Below are positions 32,411 through 43,937 of a stretch of 64,000 bases of DNA, piece after piece. The notes under the pieces are model-generated. The model did no database searches, was not told the origin of the DNA, and saw only the letters and a list, made by a program, of their open reading frames with translations. A program made the position numbers and the translations under genes. This DNA comes from Phymatolithon calcareum (taxonomy: Eukaryota > Rhodophyta > Florideophyceae > Hapalidiales): assembly GCA_977006965.1 (NCBI GenBank), contig OZ345354.1, positions 1,364,001-1,428,000 of the forward strand. The letters are read 5' to 3'. Every line of letters begins with the position of its first letter. Position 1 is the first letter of the stretch.

Positions 32411-33571
32411 CTACGACTCTGTGCGTTGGACATACCCCACGAGCACCTGCGCCATCTCCTCATCCACACGGTGACTCGCGGCTGCTCGCCACTCACTCGC
32501 CCATTCTGAGCTCGTCACCGCCGCCCCCTCCTCCAGGTGTAAATACGCACCCCCCGTCACTTCCCTGAACCGCACTCTCTTCGGCGACAACACAGTACCA
32601 GTTCCGAAACCCCGCCACCCCAGTAATTCCAGCTGTCCGACACTGGCCATCAGCGACGGTTTTCGTCCGCATGTTTTCCTTCCCGCCGAGAAGCAAGGAG
32701 CATCGGTTACGTGTTGCCACATCTCGTGTTCTTGCGGGGTATTGGTGAGTGCGATTACAGCTTCTACCTTTAACAGTCCCGCTAAACTGAAGAATTTCTT
32801 GGCGGTGACTTTTTGTGCATTGCGTTTCAGGAACCGCACGACGGCATTAATAGCTTTATCCGCTTCATACGCCAGATCGGCACTTATCCAGCTTATGTCA
32901 TCTTCGTTCTCCCAACCCAGCATTGCCTTAGGCCTTGCTCTTCTCGCGAGGTAATCGTCGAAGGCGCGATCACAAAGTAAGATGTGTACTCCTTCGCTGT
33001 CATCGTAACCTCTCCGTACTCGCTGATTAACCTCTCTGCACTTGGCGTATATCCAAAACGCTTCTCCCAACTTGGTCACTCTATCTCGAGTGAATGTGGT
33101 GACAGTTGAAATAAACACATCTTCGGAAACTCTCGCCGCCTTAGGCGTTCCTGATGTTCGTATAGAGAAATGATCTTTAGGGGTTTTCACGTCGTACCCT
33201 TCAAGAAGTGGCTGCTCACCCAATACTATCAGTCTTGTCGTCATGAAGGTTACCGCTGCAGATGCGATGCTCAGTAGCGCTGACGGTACTGAAGATTTGT
33301 GTGAGGGATAACCTTCATAACCGTACTCCACATGTGGCGCAAGATACACTATTTCCTGCGTTACATTGCCTTCCCCCTCAGTGACCTCGGCTATTTCGAA
33401 TTGTACGTCTTGCACAACTTGCGTCAACCGTGTTCTCAGATTGCCATCCAACAGAGGTGCCCAAACTGGAACCGGTCGGCACGCATTCAACTGAGGCCCT
33501 CGTCCATTTCCTAGACTCGTGGCACAAGGGCATGCACCCCAAAACTTGACATTGGCAGTCAGATGCTTCAT
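32411..33571 (-). pseudogene. R protein, N-terminally truncated copy (386 aa)
   Basis: An open frame matching residues about 112-490 of the intact copy at 58147-59619 (FWGACPCATSLGNG, then the shared C-terminus ending VGYVQRTES). The first 110 residues are lost where block R is cut off near 33560, and the frame now begins at a chance ATG. No stop interrupts the rest. The family is not recognised. Confidence 0.6.
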
Positions 33572-33577
33572 GCTCAC

Positions 33578-36244
33578 AATTTAGAACAGTATCATATACA
33601 GTACTTTGAGCTGCTTTTACACTTATGGCCTTCCGCCATGGACACAGCGAAGACCAAATTACTGCGCTGGCGTGGTGTCAACGAAGCAGTGAAATACAAA
33701 ATCATAAGCTGCACCGGTCGGGTTGTCTCTTGACGGCGATGCAAGGTAAGAGTGGTGGACATGACAGCGCCGCACACGATACAGTAGCACTTCGACTTTT
33801 CTCAGCCGTCATAGGCGCAACCTCGTCATAATATGAGCGAGATATCCAAAGCGTTAGTTAGTTTTCTCTTTCCGCCACGCCAGGGTGCCATAACCATGCA
33901 CTGTAGCAATTGTGTGGTTCTCGAGTTTACTCGAGAGCAATGAAGAAAAGAGTGTACCTTCCAACATGAATTGCTTCTGCCATCAAGACCACCGTAAAAG
34001 GGAGGCATTTTTGTCAATGAAGGTGGACTCATCGGGTGTGCTGTAATACGTATTACAGCATTGTTGTACACCTGTCAAGTTGTTTGATTCGCGTGACCTG
34101 TATTTGAATTCCCGCGCAGACGCAAGGCGATACTTTCACGACCGACCAAGTTCCGTGGACAACGAGAAGTCGCGGTTTTTCTTGTCAGTTCGGTTTACGC
34201 ATTGAGTTCAAGGAGCTGAATGGTCGTGTGCGCGTCATGTGCGCGTGTTTGGCGCTGATGCTTCTCTCGCCCTGAATTCGGGCGTTGAATCATGCGCGCC
34301 GGCACTAGCGACGCTCGTTCGTGTTCCTGTCATGCAAGTTTGGATTTGGAATGGTCACGGAATTCTGTTCACTTTACGCGGCAATTGCAACGGGATGACT
34401 TATTATTGCAATTGCGCACGCGAGCTATATGTTAATGTTTTTATTGCTGATTATGTTCTTGTTTTTATGTTCTGCGAATCGTCCCTAAGACCAGAAATAA
34501 GTGTGGCGGATTTGCTTGGCGCGCTTTCGCGCGCTTAACACACGCCATTAATTCGAAGCTCCTGGTCTTGCGCGAGCTGTTCCGTGGCACCTGTTCGCGC
34601 GAAAGTTTACGATTCGCGCCCGACTGGTGTAAAAGGAAGCAAGCTGTACGATCGTGTCTTTAGTTTTCGAAGACACAGACGATATCGCAAGTAAATTGTT
34701 GTTTTTCATTACAACTGTTTCTCAGCTCTTCCCGTGCGGAGCTGTAGCTATTCGTCTCACCGCTCAAGTTCTACCAGAACACCTTCGGTCCTCGTGGATC
34801 GAAGTCAGAGCATTTACAGTTTGGGACTCAAGACCGTCTCAATCGACAATTTTTGAGATGCATGGCAAAAAGAACTACAGTATATAAATTGGACGACGAG
34901 AGACGTTCTTTCTTTCTTTTACTGCGGGATTTCTCGAAGCTGATGGAACAACTCCGCATCCTTACGATTCTAGTAGACCTTAAAAGATACGAGTGGTACT
35001 TGATGTCACAACAGTTGTCCAAGCTGCACAAGGTGCAGACCATGGTCCAGCTTAACATTCATATCGCTACGCAGCCAATCTTCATTCGCCGTCCTTCAAA
35101 AGGATTCCACTTCTATTGTTCAGGATACGTGGCGGACCTCCCGAGCTGAGCATGCACTGACGAGATGAATGAAATCCATATTTACACTTTTGCTCTACAG
35201 CAGTTCACGACTGACTCAGTCGGACTGAGTGTCTTTGTCGTGATAAATTTGTTCTGGGGTTGGGTCTTGAGTCCTGAGATGAAAAAGTGGTCTCGGCAGG
35301 AGCACAAAGATTTCCCATATTGAACTAACTATTATGTGCACTCTAGTTCTTTACCTTCAAGCGAAAGTGGAAGACTGGGAAAACAGGGGTTTGCCAAGCC
35401 TGGAAATCAAGTCGTTTCCCGAAGATTAATACACATACTGCAGAGTTTCACTCCTCGGAGCTGATTTGTTTTTTAAACTCGAATAATAAGTTTTAGTTTA
35501 TTTTTAGAACTTTTCCTTAAATACTCTTGCCCTGCATCGTTTGCGGCGACAGAGGACAGCTGCGAACCTTGCACAACGCGTCATTTCCAACTATCGTGGT
35601 TGGAAAGTACCAGCAGTAGATTCCATTGGAGGTATACCATGCAAGAGGCTAACAATACGACAGTCAATGGGCTCACCACGAGCACGCACCTGAGATCCAA
35701 CACGTCGAAGGAATCATGTGCACAGGTGCGCACGGCGATGGATCTGCAATGCAATGGTCCCGTCTGGAATAATACCAGGCGCGAGATAGAGAACACCTCT
35801 GGAGCTGTCAGCCCACTAAGAAAAATCCGACAATTATAGTAGATTTTACTAAATGCTTGAAAAACAAGAAACATAAGATACAATTCCACAGACGAAATAC
35901 CTGGCGCAGATCATTCAGTGACCAATGTTTCGACAGCGCGTTTTTGCATGTGGTGCATTGAAGATTCATGATCTGAATGAAGAAGTCTTCGTTTTAGTGC
36001 CTAATAATTGGTCCATTTGATCCCATAAACTAACGTATTGCAGTGCAAGCATCCACTAACAATTCGCAATGTAAAATCAATTCCGACAAAACGGGAGGTA
36101 CGCACTGCAGTACTTGTCTAAGAAGGCGAACGTAATGTCTATCATCGTGGCGGATGTCCTTGCCGTGGTGGAAAAAGAGCGTCAGAGATACGAGGCGTTG
36201 CCATTATCTGCTTGAGACATCGTCGAGGGAAAAGTGATAGATGT
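33578..36244. other. Intergenic, one retroposon fragment
   Basis: No supported gene. It contains the retroposon fragment at 34906-35105. Other open frames (for example 34239-34538) are short and have no motif. Confidence 0.5.
34906..35105 (-). repeat. Retroposon D, 3' fragment
   Basis: It matches 53205-53405 (shared: gatacgagtggtacttgatg and catccttacg). Read on the minus strand it ends in an A-rich simple tail (AAAAGAAAGAAAGAA), as a 5'-truncated non-LTR retroposon would. No target duplication was found here. Confidence 0.6.
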
Positions 36245-36295
36245 ATGGCGTCTTCACCACTGTTTTTAAAAAAACAGTGGTGACGAGTACGCCAT
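36245..36295. repeat. Inverted repeat upstream of the oxidase gene
   Basis: The inner arms tcaccactgttttt (36254-36267) and aaaaacagtggtga (36270-36283) are perfect. The outer arms atggcgt and acgccat extend the stem. It ends 95 bases before the oxidase ATG, so it lies in the presumed promoter or 5' leader. Confidence 0.75.
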
Positions 36296-36390
36296 TTTGA
36301 AAGCAGGGGTTTATCTGTCATCTATAACTGGTACAGTCGGACAACTATCGACTCTGAAACACAGCCGTTCGTCACCCCATCCGCATTACC

Positions 36391-37899
36391 ATGGGGTCTT
36401 TCCTGCATCTTCTTTCTCTGTTGCTGTTCGTAGTCTACTTCAATTCAGTTTTCGCCTTTTCCCCGGTAAAAGCATCCTCGTTCCTGGGCTGTCTGCGCCC
36501 ATCAACGCCATCCATCGGTCCGAGCAGCCCATCGTTTGCGAACCTCTCCTCTTTGCACTTCCGAAATAACATTGCAACACCATCTGCCATTGTCCTCGCT
36601 CGTATCCCTGCCCACGTCTCCGACGCAGTGCGATGCGCCCGTCGCACTGGTCACAAGGTCTGCGTCCGATCCGGTGGTCACTCTCTTGTCGGCAAGAGCC
36701 AATGCTCTGGTGTGCTCATCGATGTAGGCCCCATGCGCAAAGTAACAGTCGCCTCAAATGGCGTCGCTACTGTTGAAGGCGGGATAAATATGGGTGAACT
36801 GCTATGGGCTGTGTGGCACAAGAACCGGTGGCTTGCTGCCGGTGTGTGCCCCGGCGTCGGTGTCGGTGGCTACGTTTTCGGAGGTGGTCACGGTCCGTAC
36901 GAGGGGAAACTGGGCATGGCTTGCGACTCCCTCGTCGATGTTACACTGGTCGATCGCTTTGGGAAACTCATAATAGCTTCCAAGAAGAGGCATTCGTCGC
37001 TATTTTGGGCGCTTTGTGGTGCCGGTGGCGGACAATTTGGAGTCGTTGTATCCTTCCGCATCAAAACTGTGTCATCCAGGCGCTATAATCGCGGTGTAGT
37101 GTTTCGGTTTAACTGGAAGCAACAATACATTGGACAGCTTATGGAGAAGTGGATGGATTACGATGAAGCAAAAGGCGATGTGTGGTTCCGAATGGAGATG
37201 TACAAGGATGGAGAAGAGACTGGCATGTATGGATATGGTGCATGTTACGATGTTGACAATGTGGACCAATGTATGTCACGACTGCAAAAGGCTGAATTCT
37301 TCAACACACCTGGAAGAAGCCGCGTTGTGATGTTCAAGGTGACCAGCGCGTTGGATCTGCACGCATTTTTCGGACCAGAGGCTAACTGGGCACAAAAGAA
37401 GGCCGTCGATGTTCGGAAGGCAATGCTCGAGCAGAGTTATGTTGACAAGGGACTAGCCAACGGTCGCAGTTACAAGTCAACGTTCCTGAGGAAGGGTACA
37501 AAGAATCGTCCCTCGGCGGCATTTTGGCAGAAATATGCAGACTTTTGCGCGAATCCGAAGCTTGCAAGTATTCCATGGCATGTTTGTCAGCTCAACTTGT
37601 TTAATAATGCCATCGATATTCCGAGGAATAACGCTTTTTCCTATCGTCACGCCGATATCATCACGCACTATATTATCGGAGGCGGAAACGACCAGGACAG
37701 GATGAGCGCGTACAAGTGGATGAAGAAGCACTTCGATCCGTATACAATTGGAGTGTACGTGAACTACCCGGAACTGGAACTTAAGAATTATGCACAAGCA
37801 TACTGGGGTGAGAGTTTGGGGAGGCTTCGAAAGGTAAAGGCTCGTTACGATCCAGATCTTTTCTTCTACAATCCACAACCTATTCCTCCTGCTGTGTGA
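36391..37899 (+). CDS. Secreted FAD-linked oxidase, berberine-bridge/hexose-oxidase type
   Basis: A 502-residue flavoprotein with an N-terminal signal peptide (MGSFLHLLSLLLFVVYFNSVFA, hydrophobic 4-20), so it probably enters the secretory route. The FAD-binding (PCMH) domain covers about 60-235. His97 in RSGGHS and Cys153 in AGVCPGVGVGG occupy the two positions that bind FAD covalently in berberine bridge enzyme and hexose oxidase. GGGHGPYEGKLG and GAGGGQFGVV follow. The C-terminal BBE segment (about 463-500) reads NYAQAYWGESLGRLRKVKARYDPDLFFYNPQPIPP in broken form: the core is YWGESLGRL and YDPDLFF. Family members oxidise sugars, alcohols or alkaloids with O2 and release H2O2; the substrate here is unknown. 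Single exon, ATG in accATGg context, flanked only by repeats. Confidence 0.88.
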   Translation: MGSFLHLLSLLLFVVYFNSVFAFSPVKASSFLGCLRPSTPSIGPSSPSFANLSSLHFRNNIATPSAIVLARIPAHVSDAVRCARRTGHKVCVRSGGHSLVGKSQCSGVLIDVGPMRKVTVASNGVATVEGGINMGELLWAVWHKNRWLAAGVCPGVGVGGYVFGGGHGPYEGKLGMACDSLVDVTLVDRFGKLIIASKKRHSSLFWALCGAGGGQFGVVVSFRIKTVSSRRYNRGVVFRFNWKQQYIGQLMEKWMDYDEAKGDVWFRMEMYKDGEETGMYGYGACYDVDNVDQCMSRLQKAEFFNTPGRSRVVMFKVTSALDLHAFFGPEANWAQKKAVDVRKAMLEQSYVDKGLANGRSYKSTFLRKGTKNRPSAAFWQKYADFCANPKLASIPWHVCQLNLFNNAIDIPRNNAFSYRHADIITHYIIGGGNDQDRMSAYKWMKKHFDPYTIGVYVNYPELELKNYAQAYWGESLGRLRKVKARYDPDLFFYNPQPIPPAV

Positions 37900-37922
37900 A
37901 TCAAGTAAAGCTGTATCGGGAA

Positions 37923-37928
37923 AATAAA
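37923..37928 (+). terminator. Putative poly(A) signal of the oxidase gene
   Basis: A canonical aataaa lies 24 bases after the stop codon. Confidence 0.5.
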
Positions 37929-38530
37929 TACGCGTTATCGCTGCTGTAACCTCGAGATGCCCCCCCTCCCCAATTCAGGCGACAGATCGACCAACAAGAC
38001 TTGAAGCAATCAACTTGCTGTTGGCATTGTAGGACAACAGCATGGCGCTTGAACATAATAATTTTGCATTATTCAGTTCAACATGCGGATGCGACCGCTC
38101 GTATCGTCGCATCTTCAGCGAGGGAGAGGAAATGTGACACCAGAGAAATAGCTGTCCGGGTAGGGTCGCATAGGATCGAAGTTTTGATGCAGTGAGCATG
38201 GACTTGCAGCCCTAACGCGCATTATGTCCCGTGGAAGTTAAACAAGGCACTCTGATCGAGAAAGTAACAGTAGCTTACAACTTGCACTCGAAATTACGGA
38301 ACACCGCCACTAGCGACGCCTCATAGTCCCGACTGACACCGGAGGGCATTGAAGCGCATTCACATTGTACGGGAGAGAATAGAAATGCCTCTTGAATATA
38401 ATACAATGACTTTCGGTATTTTTCCGCAAAGATATTGCTCTATGCAAAATATTCGTCAAAGTCGGCAAAAACAGATGTGTTCTCTCGCGAAGTCGGTGTT
38501 AATAGTAAACATGTGAGTAAAAACGAAAGT
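37929..38530. other. Intergenic spacer
   Basis: 600 bases with no supported gene between the oxidase and the copia element. Confidence 0.5.
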
Positions 38531-38659
38531 ACGTTTTTAATCGTCAAGGTCGTCTTGTCTGCCGTCCTCATCTTCTTCGCGACCGCGCTCGTGGCCAAGT
38601 CGCGTTCATTTCTCGTCGTACACGTGGTACGACGGTGAACTATCTCCAATATTGCGACA
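38531..38659 (+). repeat. Copia 5' LTR remnant
   Basis: It matches the end of the 3' LTR from acgtttttaatcg to attgcgaca with a few substitutions. Sequence upstream of 38531 does not match the remaining 430 bp of the LTR. Confidence 0.75.
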
Positions 38660-38930
38660 ATCTAGATTAAGCAATTTGGGTACCTGATCTGATCTTCGTC
38701 GCCGATCATCTTGATCAAGCCTACGCTAAATTTGTGTACTTGCACTTTCTCTTCGTTGTGGGTTGGCCTCTTGTCACCACACCTAGAGGTAGCTGCGAGA
38801 GTTTTCTGTCTCTTAAGACTACACATTTTTATTGTGCGTAAAAAGTAAGTTTTAACTTCACACCACTAAGACTACCTAAAGATCGACTTAGATCTAACCC
38901 CAACACCTGGATCTAATCGTTTTTCTCGAA

Positions 38931-40257
38931 GTGGCTCGTGTTAAGCGTGCTTCTAACGATCCCGCAGTGCGTGCAGAGCAACTAGCTAAGCTTGCTAAAG
39001 CCCGTGCTGCCTTCGCCGAGGCACAGAGAGTACTCCAGGAAGCTCGACAGCGTATCAACGAACCCGATGAAGCCTCTTCCAGTAGTGAGTACTCATCCGA
39101 ATCCAGTCAAAGCAACTCTGGTACTGATCAGTCAACCCAGAAAACGGACGCCGGAGGACGCAAAATTTAATGGAAAACTGGGCGAAAACTTAACGGAATT
39201 TATTAATACCTTCCGTGATGCAGCCAAAGACTACGAACTTAGTCAAGCCCAAAGATTTCAATTCCTGCATCATTTATTCGGAGGAGAAGCTAAACGTTTT
39301 TACCGCGAAAAAGTGGAAGATGTATCTGATTCATTCGCCGAAGCATGTCATTTAATGGGGGAAGAGTTTAACAGTCCCACCAGACAGAACCGTGTACGGA
39401 AGCATTTGCAATCACTCCGTCTCAACAATATAATTAAAAAGAAAAACTGTTCTATATCAGAGGGACTAGAAGAGCTTCGTGAAACTATCACACAATTTGC
39501 TGCTCAAGGACCCAGAACCCATAGAACCGACGAACCAAAGACGGAATACCTATATAAAGCTGTCGTCGGTGCTAGCTGGGCAAAGAATGCGCTGTCTATA
39601 TCCCAATCCTCAACTCCTCCGTGGAACTTCCAACAGCTCTATACTGCACTTGACGCAGCTTGGGTTCAAGCACAGGAAGAAGTTGAGACCAGGAAAAGAG
39701 ATGGAAAGTCAAATTGGAAGCATGATATTCCACCCTCATCACAAATGCCTGGAATACTCCAGCTCTCTGGATATAACGGACAAGGAATGTATAGAAACCC
39801 TCGAAAATACGGGTCTAAATCTTCCACTGCTGCATTTCAGGGAAACTGATTCGTAAAGCCTGGAAAGAACGGAATAGATAAATTTGGAAATGATCGCACA
39901 TGCAATAACTGTGGTGATCCGAATCACTTTATTCGCTTCTGCAATAAACCTCGCAACCTCACTAGAAACATTGGAAATATGCTAAAGTCTAATCCAGACC
40001 ATAGCACTCTGATTCTATATGAGGTTTGTCAGCAAGTGGAAGAAGCGATATTCGAAAAAGAACCAAACGACATTGATCTTTTCTTAGTAGAAGAAGAACC
40101 AAACAGTAACAACTCCAACACAGGTTTATCCCAAGAATCTGAAGAAATTATGACTGAAATAAGCAATGCCAACAACTTTGTCGAGTCAGTCGCTTCAAAG
40201 CCAGATCCCGATGAGCAAGTAACGTCTATTGAAAAATTGGATCCGTCGGATTTCTAA
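38931..40257 (+). pseudogene. Copia gag with CCHC zinc knuckle
   Basis: The frame begins at GTG (38931) in the sequence gaaGTGgct, where an ATG would be expected. The first part is a coiled coil (EQLAKLAKARAAFAEAQ) and a Ser/Glu tract. Near 39160 the sense moves to another frame (FNGKLGENLTEFINTFRDAA), which is the gag core. A TGA at 39847-39849 interrupts it. The zinc knuckle C-x2-C-x4-H-x4-C follows in the same frame at 39901-39942, and the frame closes at 40257. At least one frameshift and one nonsense codon are therefore present. Confidence 0.8.
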
Positions 40258-40379
40258 CCGGAGACAACACACGCGAACAGTGCACAGACTCAAGCAGTAC
40301 TGCAGTTGATCTCCAATGTAGTTAGCGTGAAATAATTTCAATCAACTACATAGACCACTTAACAAATGTCTTTACAGTT

Positions 40380-42142
40380 GACCAAAAAAACAACGTATGG
40401 AATGGTGCATGCCTCGACACAGGTGCACAAAAATCTATAATCGGATTTCATCAAGCAAAAGCGTATTGCGAGTTTGTTGGAATTAAGATGAGGATAAACA
40501 AGAATCGCAATATCTACAGATTTGGTGTAGACCACCAATCCTCACTCGGTTCAAGAACCATTCGAATTCCAACGCCACATAATTAGTTTCTCCTTGTCAA
40601 TGCAGACGTCGTAAGGCCTCGGATTCCATTCTTGATGGGACTTGACATACTAGACAAGTTTCACTTATTCGTGAATACTTATAGAAACGTATTGGAATGC
40701 CCTCCTCTTGGATGGGAAATACCCCTTAAAAGGAAATTCGGTCACGTTTACTTGAAATGGGGAGAAAATAAGATTCTGTATACGAAAACAGAGCTTACAA
40801 GACTTCATAGAGCATTCTATCATCCCTCGAATGAGAAACATCAGAATCTCATATGGAGAGCGAAGCCTAGAGAAGCAGAAACACATGATGCGGATCTCCT
40901 GAGAAGCATTTCCGAAAAATGTGACACATGCCAGAGACTCGGACCAAGCCAAACCATTTTAAAGTCAAGCTTCCAAATGAGGAAGATCTTGTTTTCGGTG
41001 CTGAGCTGTCAATGGATCTTATGTGGATAAGTGGAAAAGCAATTCTGGACGTTATTGACACAGCTACAAGGTTCTCTGCTGCCACATTTTTAGACTTTAA
41101 CTCTGAGAATTATGGCCAAAGTGTGGAAGGTGTATGGACAGCATTTCTCGAAAATTGGTGCACTCTTTATACTGGATACCCGGCAATATTACGTGCCGAC
41201 GCTGGTAAAATCTTTACTTCACCTCGATGGAAACAGCTTACCGACATGGCTGGAATTCATTTAATCTTATCAGGAGTCGAAGCGCACAACTCACTCGGTA
41301 TTGGAGAGCGTTACCATGCACCTCTTCGAAGAATATATTTCAAAGTTGAAAATGATTATTCCCATATTTCTCCCGAAATAATACTTAGGATAGCTGTCAA
41401 AGCTATGAATGATGCTATGGGGGAAAACGGCTCAGTTCCGTCACTCTTTGTGTTCGGTATTGTTCCTCGATTTCCAATACTCACCACAAGCTTGCCCAAT
41501 CAACGAGAAAGAATGCGGATTCTCTGTGAAGCCCGAATGGAAATGAATACAATCATTGCCGAGAAGCGACTTAAAACTGCGCTTGAAAAACGAGTTCCAA
41601 ATGCTCCAGATCGTTCATTTAAGGATGGAGATGAAGTGCTTGTTTTCAGAGAAGCAACAAAAAGATGGGTTGGACCTTATATCGTGAAAAAAGTCCAAAA
41701 CAAGATTGTAACGATTTCCACGCCTGATGGTTCATATACAGGAGACTTTAATGTTCACCAAGTGAAACCATATATTAGGGACTTACCAAACACGGACGCA
41801 AACACTGACGCTACTGAAGTAATGGACTGTATCCTTTCCAGTTTCAAGTCAAATGAGGCAAGAAACAAGCCTGAATTCAATGTTTTTGTCACTGAAGTAA
41901 TCAAACCGGGAGATCCAGGGGAGAAAAACTTCGGTCCTGCAAAACTAAAAGAAATTCAAGGGTTGACAGATCAAGGAACGTGGAGAATTGTGCTACAATG
42001 CGAGATGCCTGACAATCCAAATATCATGGGAGGTCGATTCGTCCTAACCATCAAAGACGAAGGAACTGAAAAAGAGCACTGGAAAGCTCGATTTGTTGTC
42101 CAGTGTGGTAGCGTAGATCGGCGGATCGACGCCTCTAAGTAG
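40380..42142 (+). pseudogene. Copia protease and integrase
   Basis: An aspartic protease motif Asp-Thr-Gly-Ala stands near 40416 (LDTGAQKSIIG). The protease end MGLDILDKF is at 40635. The integrase zinc-binding part (LHRAFYHPS, CDTCQRL) follows, then a frame change near 40960. The DDE core has Asp at 41016, Asp at 41198 and Glu at 41306, which is D-61-D-35-E. A C-terminal barrel (DGDEVLVFRE, GPYIVKKV) comes next. The reverse transcriptase start (HWKARFVVQ) is then cut at 42103 by the solo LTR; the stop at 42140 belongs to that insertion. Confidence 0.8.
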
Positions 42143-42599
42143 TTCGGGAACGGTTGGCCGTTGAGGCCGTGCAAGGCTCCAGCGATTGGTCTCTCCCGAT
42201 GGAGGATAGTGGCAGAGCAAAAAACAAAACACACACACGGACTTGGGGTCCAATCGCAAGAGGACACCAACGTCCGTACGCAGACACAGGGGCGAGGGTC
42301 CTAGGACCGAGGCTCGACCGACGGCGTAGAGTCGAGGTCGTATGCGAGGCCTTCCCTGAGGCGAAAGGTCCGCGAAGGTTGGAACTGAAGACGGTCGATC
42401 TGGACCAAACACGGGTTGCCCCTTTTACTTGGGGCCGGCGGCCAAAAGCCCGCTATATACTACCAAATCGGTCTTATCATACTAGAAATAAACCTAAACG
42501 GAGTGGACGACGGAGTCGAGGGCACAGCGTGTAAGCCCATGTGGGCTGTAATGGTCTGGGAAAAGCAAGGCCTCAGGGCCACCCATCCATACTTCTACA
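42104..42599. mobile_element. Solo LTR, 496 bp, inserted in copia reverse transcriptase
   Basis: It starts TGTGGTAG and ends CTTCTACA, flanked by the 5-bp direct repeat tccag (42099-42103 and 42600-42604). It contains a TATA-like gctatata near 42452 and aataaa near 42487, the promoter and polyadenylation parts expected of an LTR. Joining the flanks with one tccag restores an uninterrupted reverse transcriptase codon series (FVVQ, then GYRDKM). No internal domain or second LTR is present. No relative was seen elsewhere in the window. Confidence 0.88.
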
Positions 42600-43902
42600 T
42601 CCAGGGCTACAGAGATAAGATGAAAACATCAATTGTGAACGATACATCAAGTGCAAGACATCATTCATCTCGAATGCTTGTTGTATTAGCTGCTATAATG
42701 GGATTTCGAATTTTTCCACTGACGTCACTCAGGCTTACCTGCAGAGTGCAGATGAACTAATGCGCGACGTATTCATCAAACCGACAAAGGAAATGGAATT
42801 GGGGGAAGATCAAATCTTGCAACTTCTAAAACCTCTGTATGGACTTGCCGATAGCAGAGACTACTGGGGAAAAACGATGACAGATCATCTTAGAGATGAA
42901 CTTGGCATGGAGCTGGCAACTGGTGATGCTGCTCTATTCTTCAAGCTTCTTGATGGTAAATTGAAAGGAATTCGTGCGACTTACGTTGATGACACTCTTC
43001 AAGCAGGAGACAAAGATTTCCAATACTTTTCTAGAGCTACTGATGAAAGGTTTGAATGCCGAGATCGCGAATGGGATAATACAGAATTTGCTGGAATTCA
43101 AATTGAAACTAAGGATAATGAGTTTCAAATGCATCAAAAAAGATACATTACGAAACTGCGTCCGATTCATAAGGGTTCAACATTTACCGAATATCGGTCA
43201 CTTCAAGCTAAACTTCTATGGGTAACAAACTCGCGTCCTGGCATATCATGTGGAGTTGCGCAAGCTACCCAAGAATCCGAAGGTGTATTCAATGAGGATC
43301 CAGCAAAATCAATCAAACGTTTGAATGCTGTATGGAAACGCCTGGATAAAGTGCCTTTCTTGCCATTGAGGTTCCCAAAACTTGACAAGAACAATTTACA
43401 ACTCCGTGTATACTCAGATTCTTCATATGCTAATAATTATGACAGAACATCAAAGCTGGGCTACGTCATTTTTCTTACCGATAAAACTGGAAAATGTCAA
43501 CCACTGTATTGGTCATCCCACAAATCCAGGCGAGTAACTCGCTCTATTCTTGGAAGTGAAGCAATGGCTCTAGCCGACGCATTTGATATGGCATATATTA
43601 TAAAGCATGATCTTCAACGAATGGCAAATATCGATATACCTATCATCATGCTCACAGACAGTTTAAGCCTCTTCGACGTTATAACCAACTTTTCTACTAT
43701 CGCCGAAAAGAGACTGATGATTGATTTAAGCATAATTCGTCAAGCTTATGCTTCAAGAGAAATCGAAAAACTTGGATTTGTTCGAACTCAACACAATCCT
43801 GCTGATGCATTGACGAAAGTTATGAATTCAGAGATCCTTGAACGAATTCTTTCCAGTGCAACACTTTCGCATCCTGTCGAACAATTGGTAGATCGGTGCT
43901 AA
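42600..43902 (+). pseudogene. Copia reverse transcriptase and RNase H
   Basis: After the solo LTR the sense continues to about 42712, then moves frame (STDVTQAYLQS) and stays open to the stop at 43902. It contains LLKPLYGLADSRDYW, the catalytic Tyr-Val-Asp-Asp at 42982-42993, and an RNase H with VYSDSSYANN, GYVIFLTDKTG, YWSSHKSRR and SEAMALADAF. The end has the usual RTQHNPADALTK segment. The RNase H wording resembles fungal, oomycete and algal copia branches more than plant elements (family knowledge). Confidence 0.85.
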
Positions 43903-43937
43903 AGAAGAAAGATTGTTGAGCCAAAACGTTTCGGGGG

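Larger units (their letters stand above)
19911..33577. repeat. Repeat block R, copy 1, split by a nested insertion
   Basis: Positions 19911-21479 match 44497-46060 and positions 30324-33577 match 46061-49675, both in the same orientation and at very high identity by eye. In the second copy the two halves are contiguous. So this is one R copy interrupted by 8.8 kb (21480-30323). It is cut short on the right near 33560, where similarity to 49.67 kb stops. R carries minus-strand coding remnants: a membrane-protein gene, an integrase C-terminal fragment and the unknown R protein. Confidence 0.85.
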
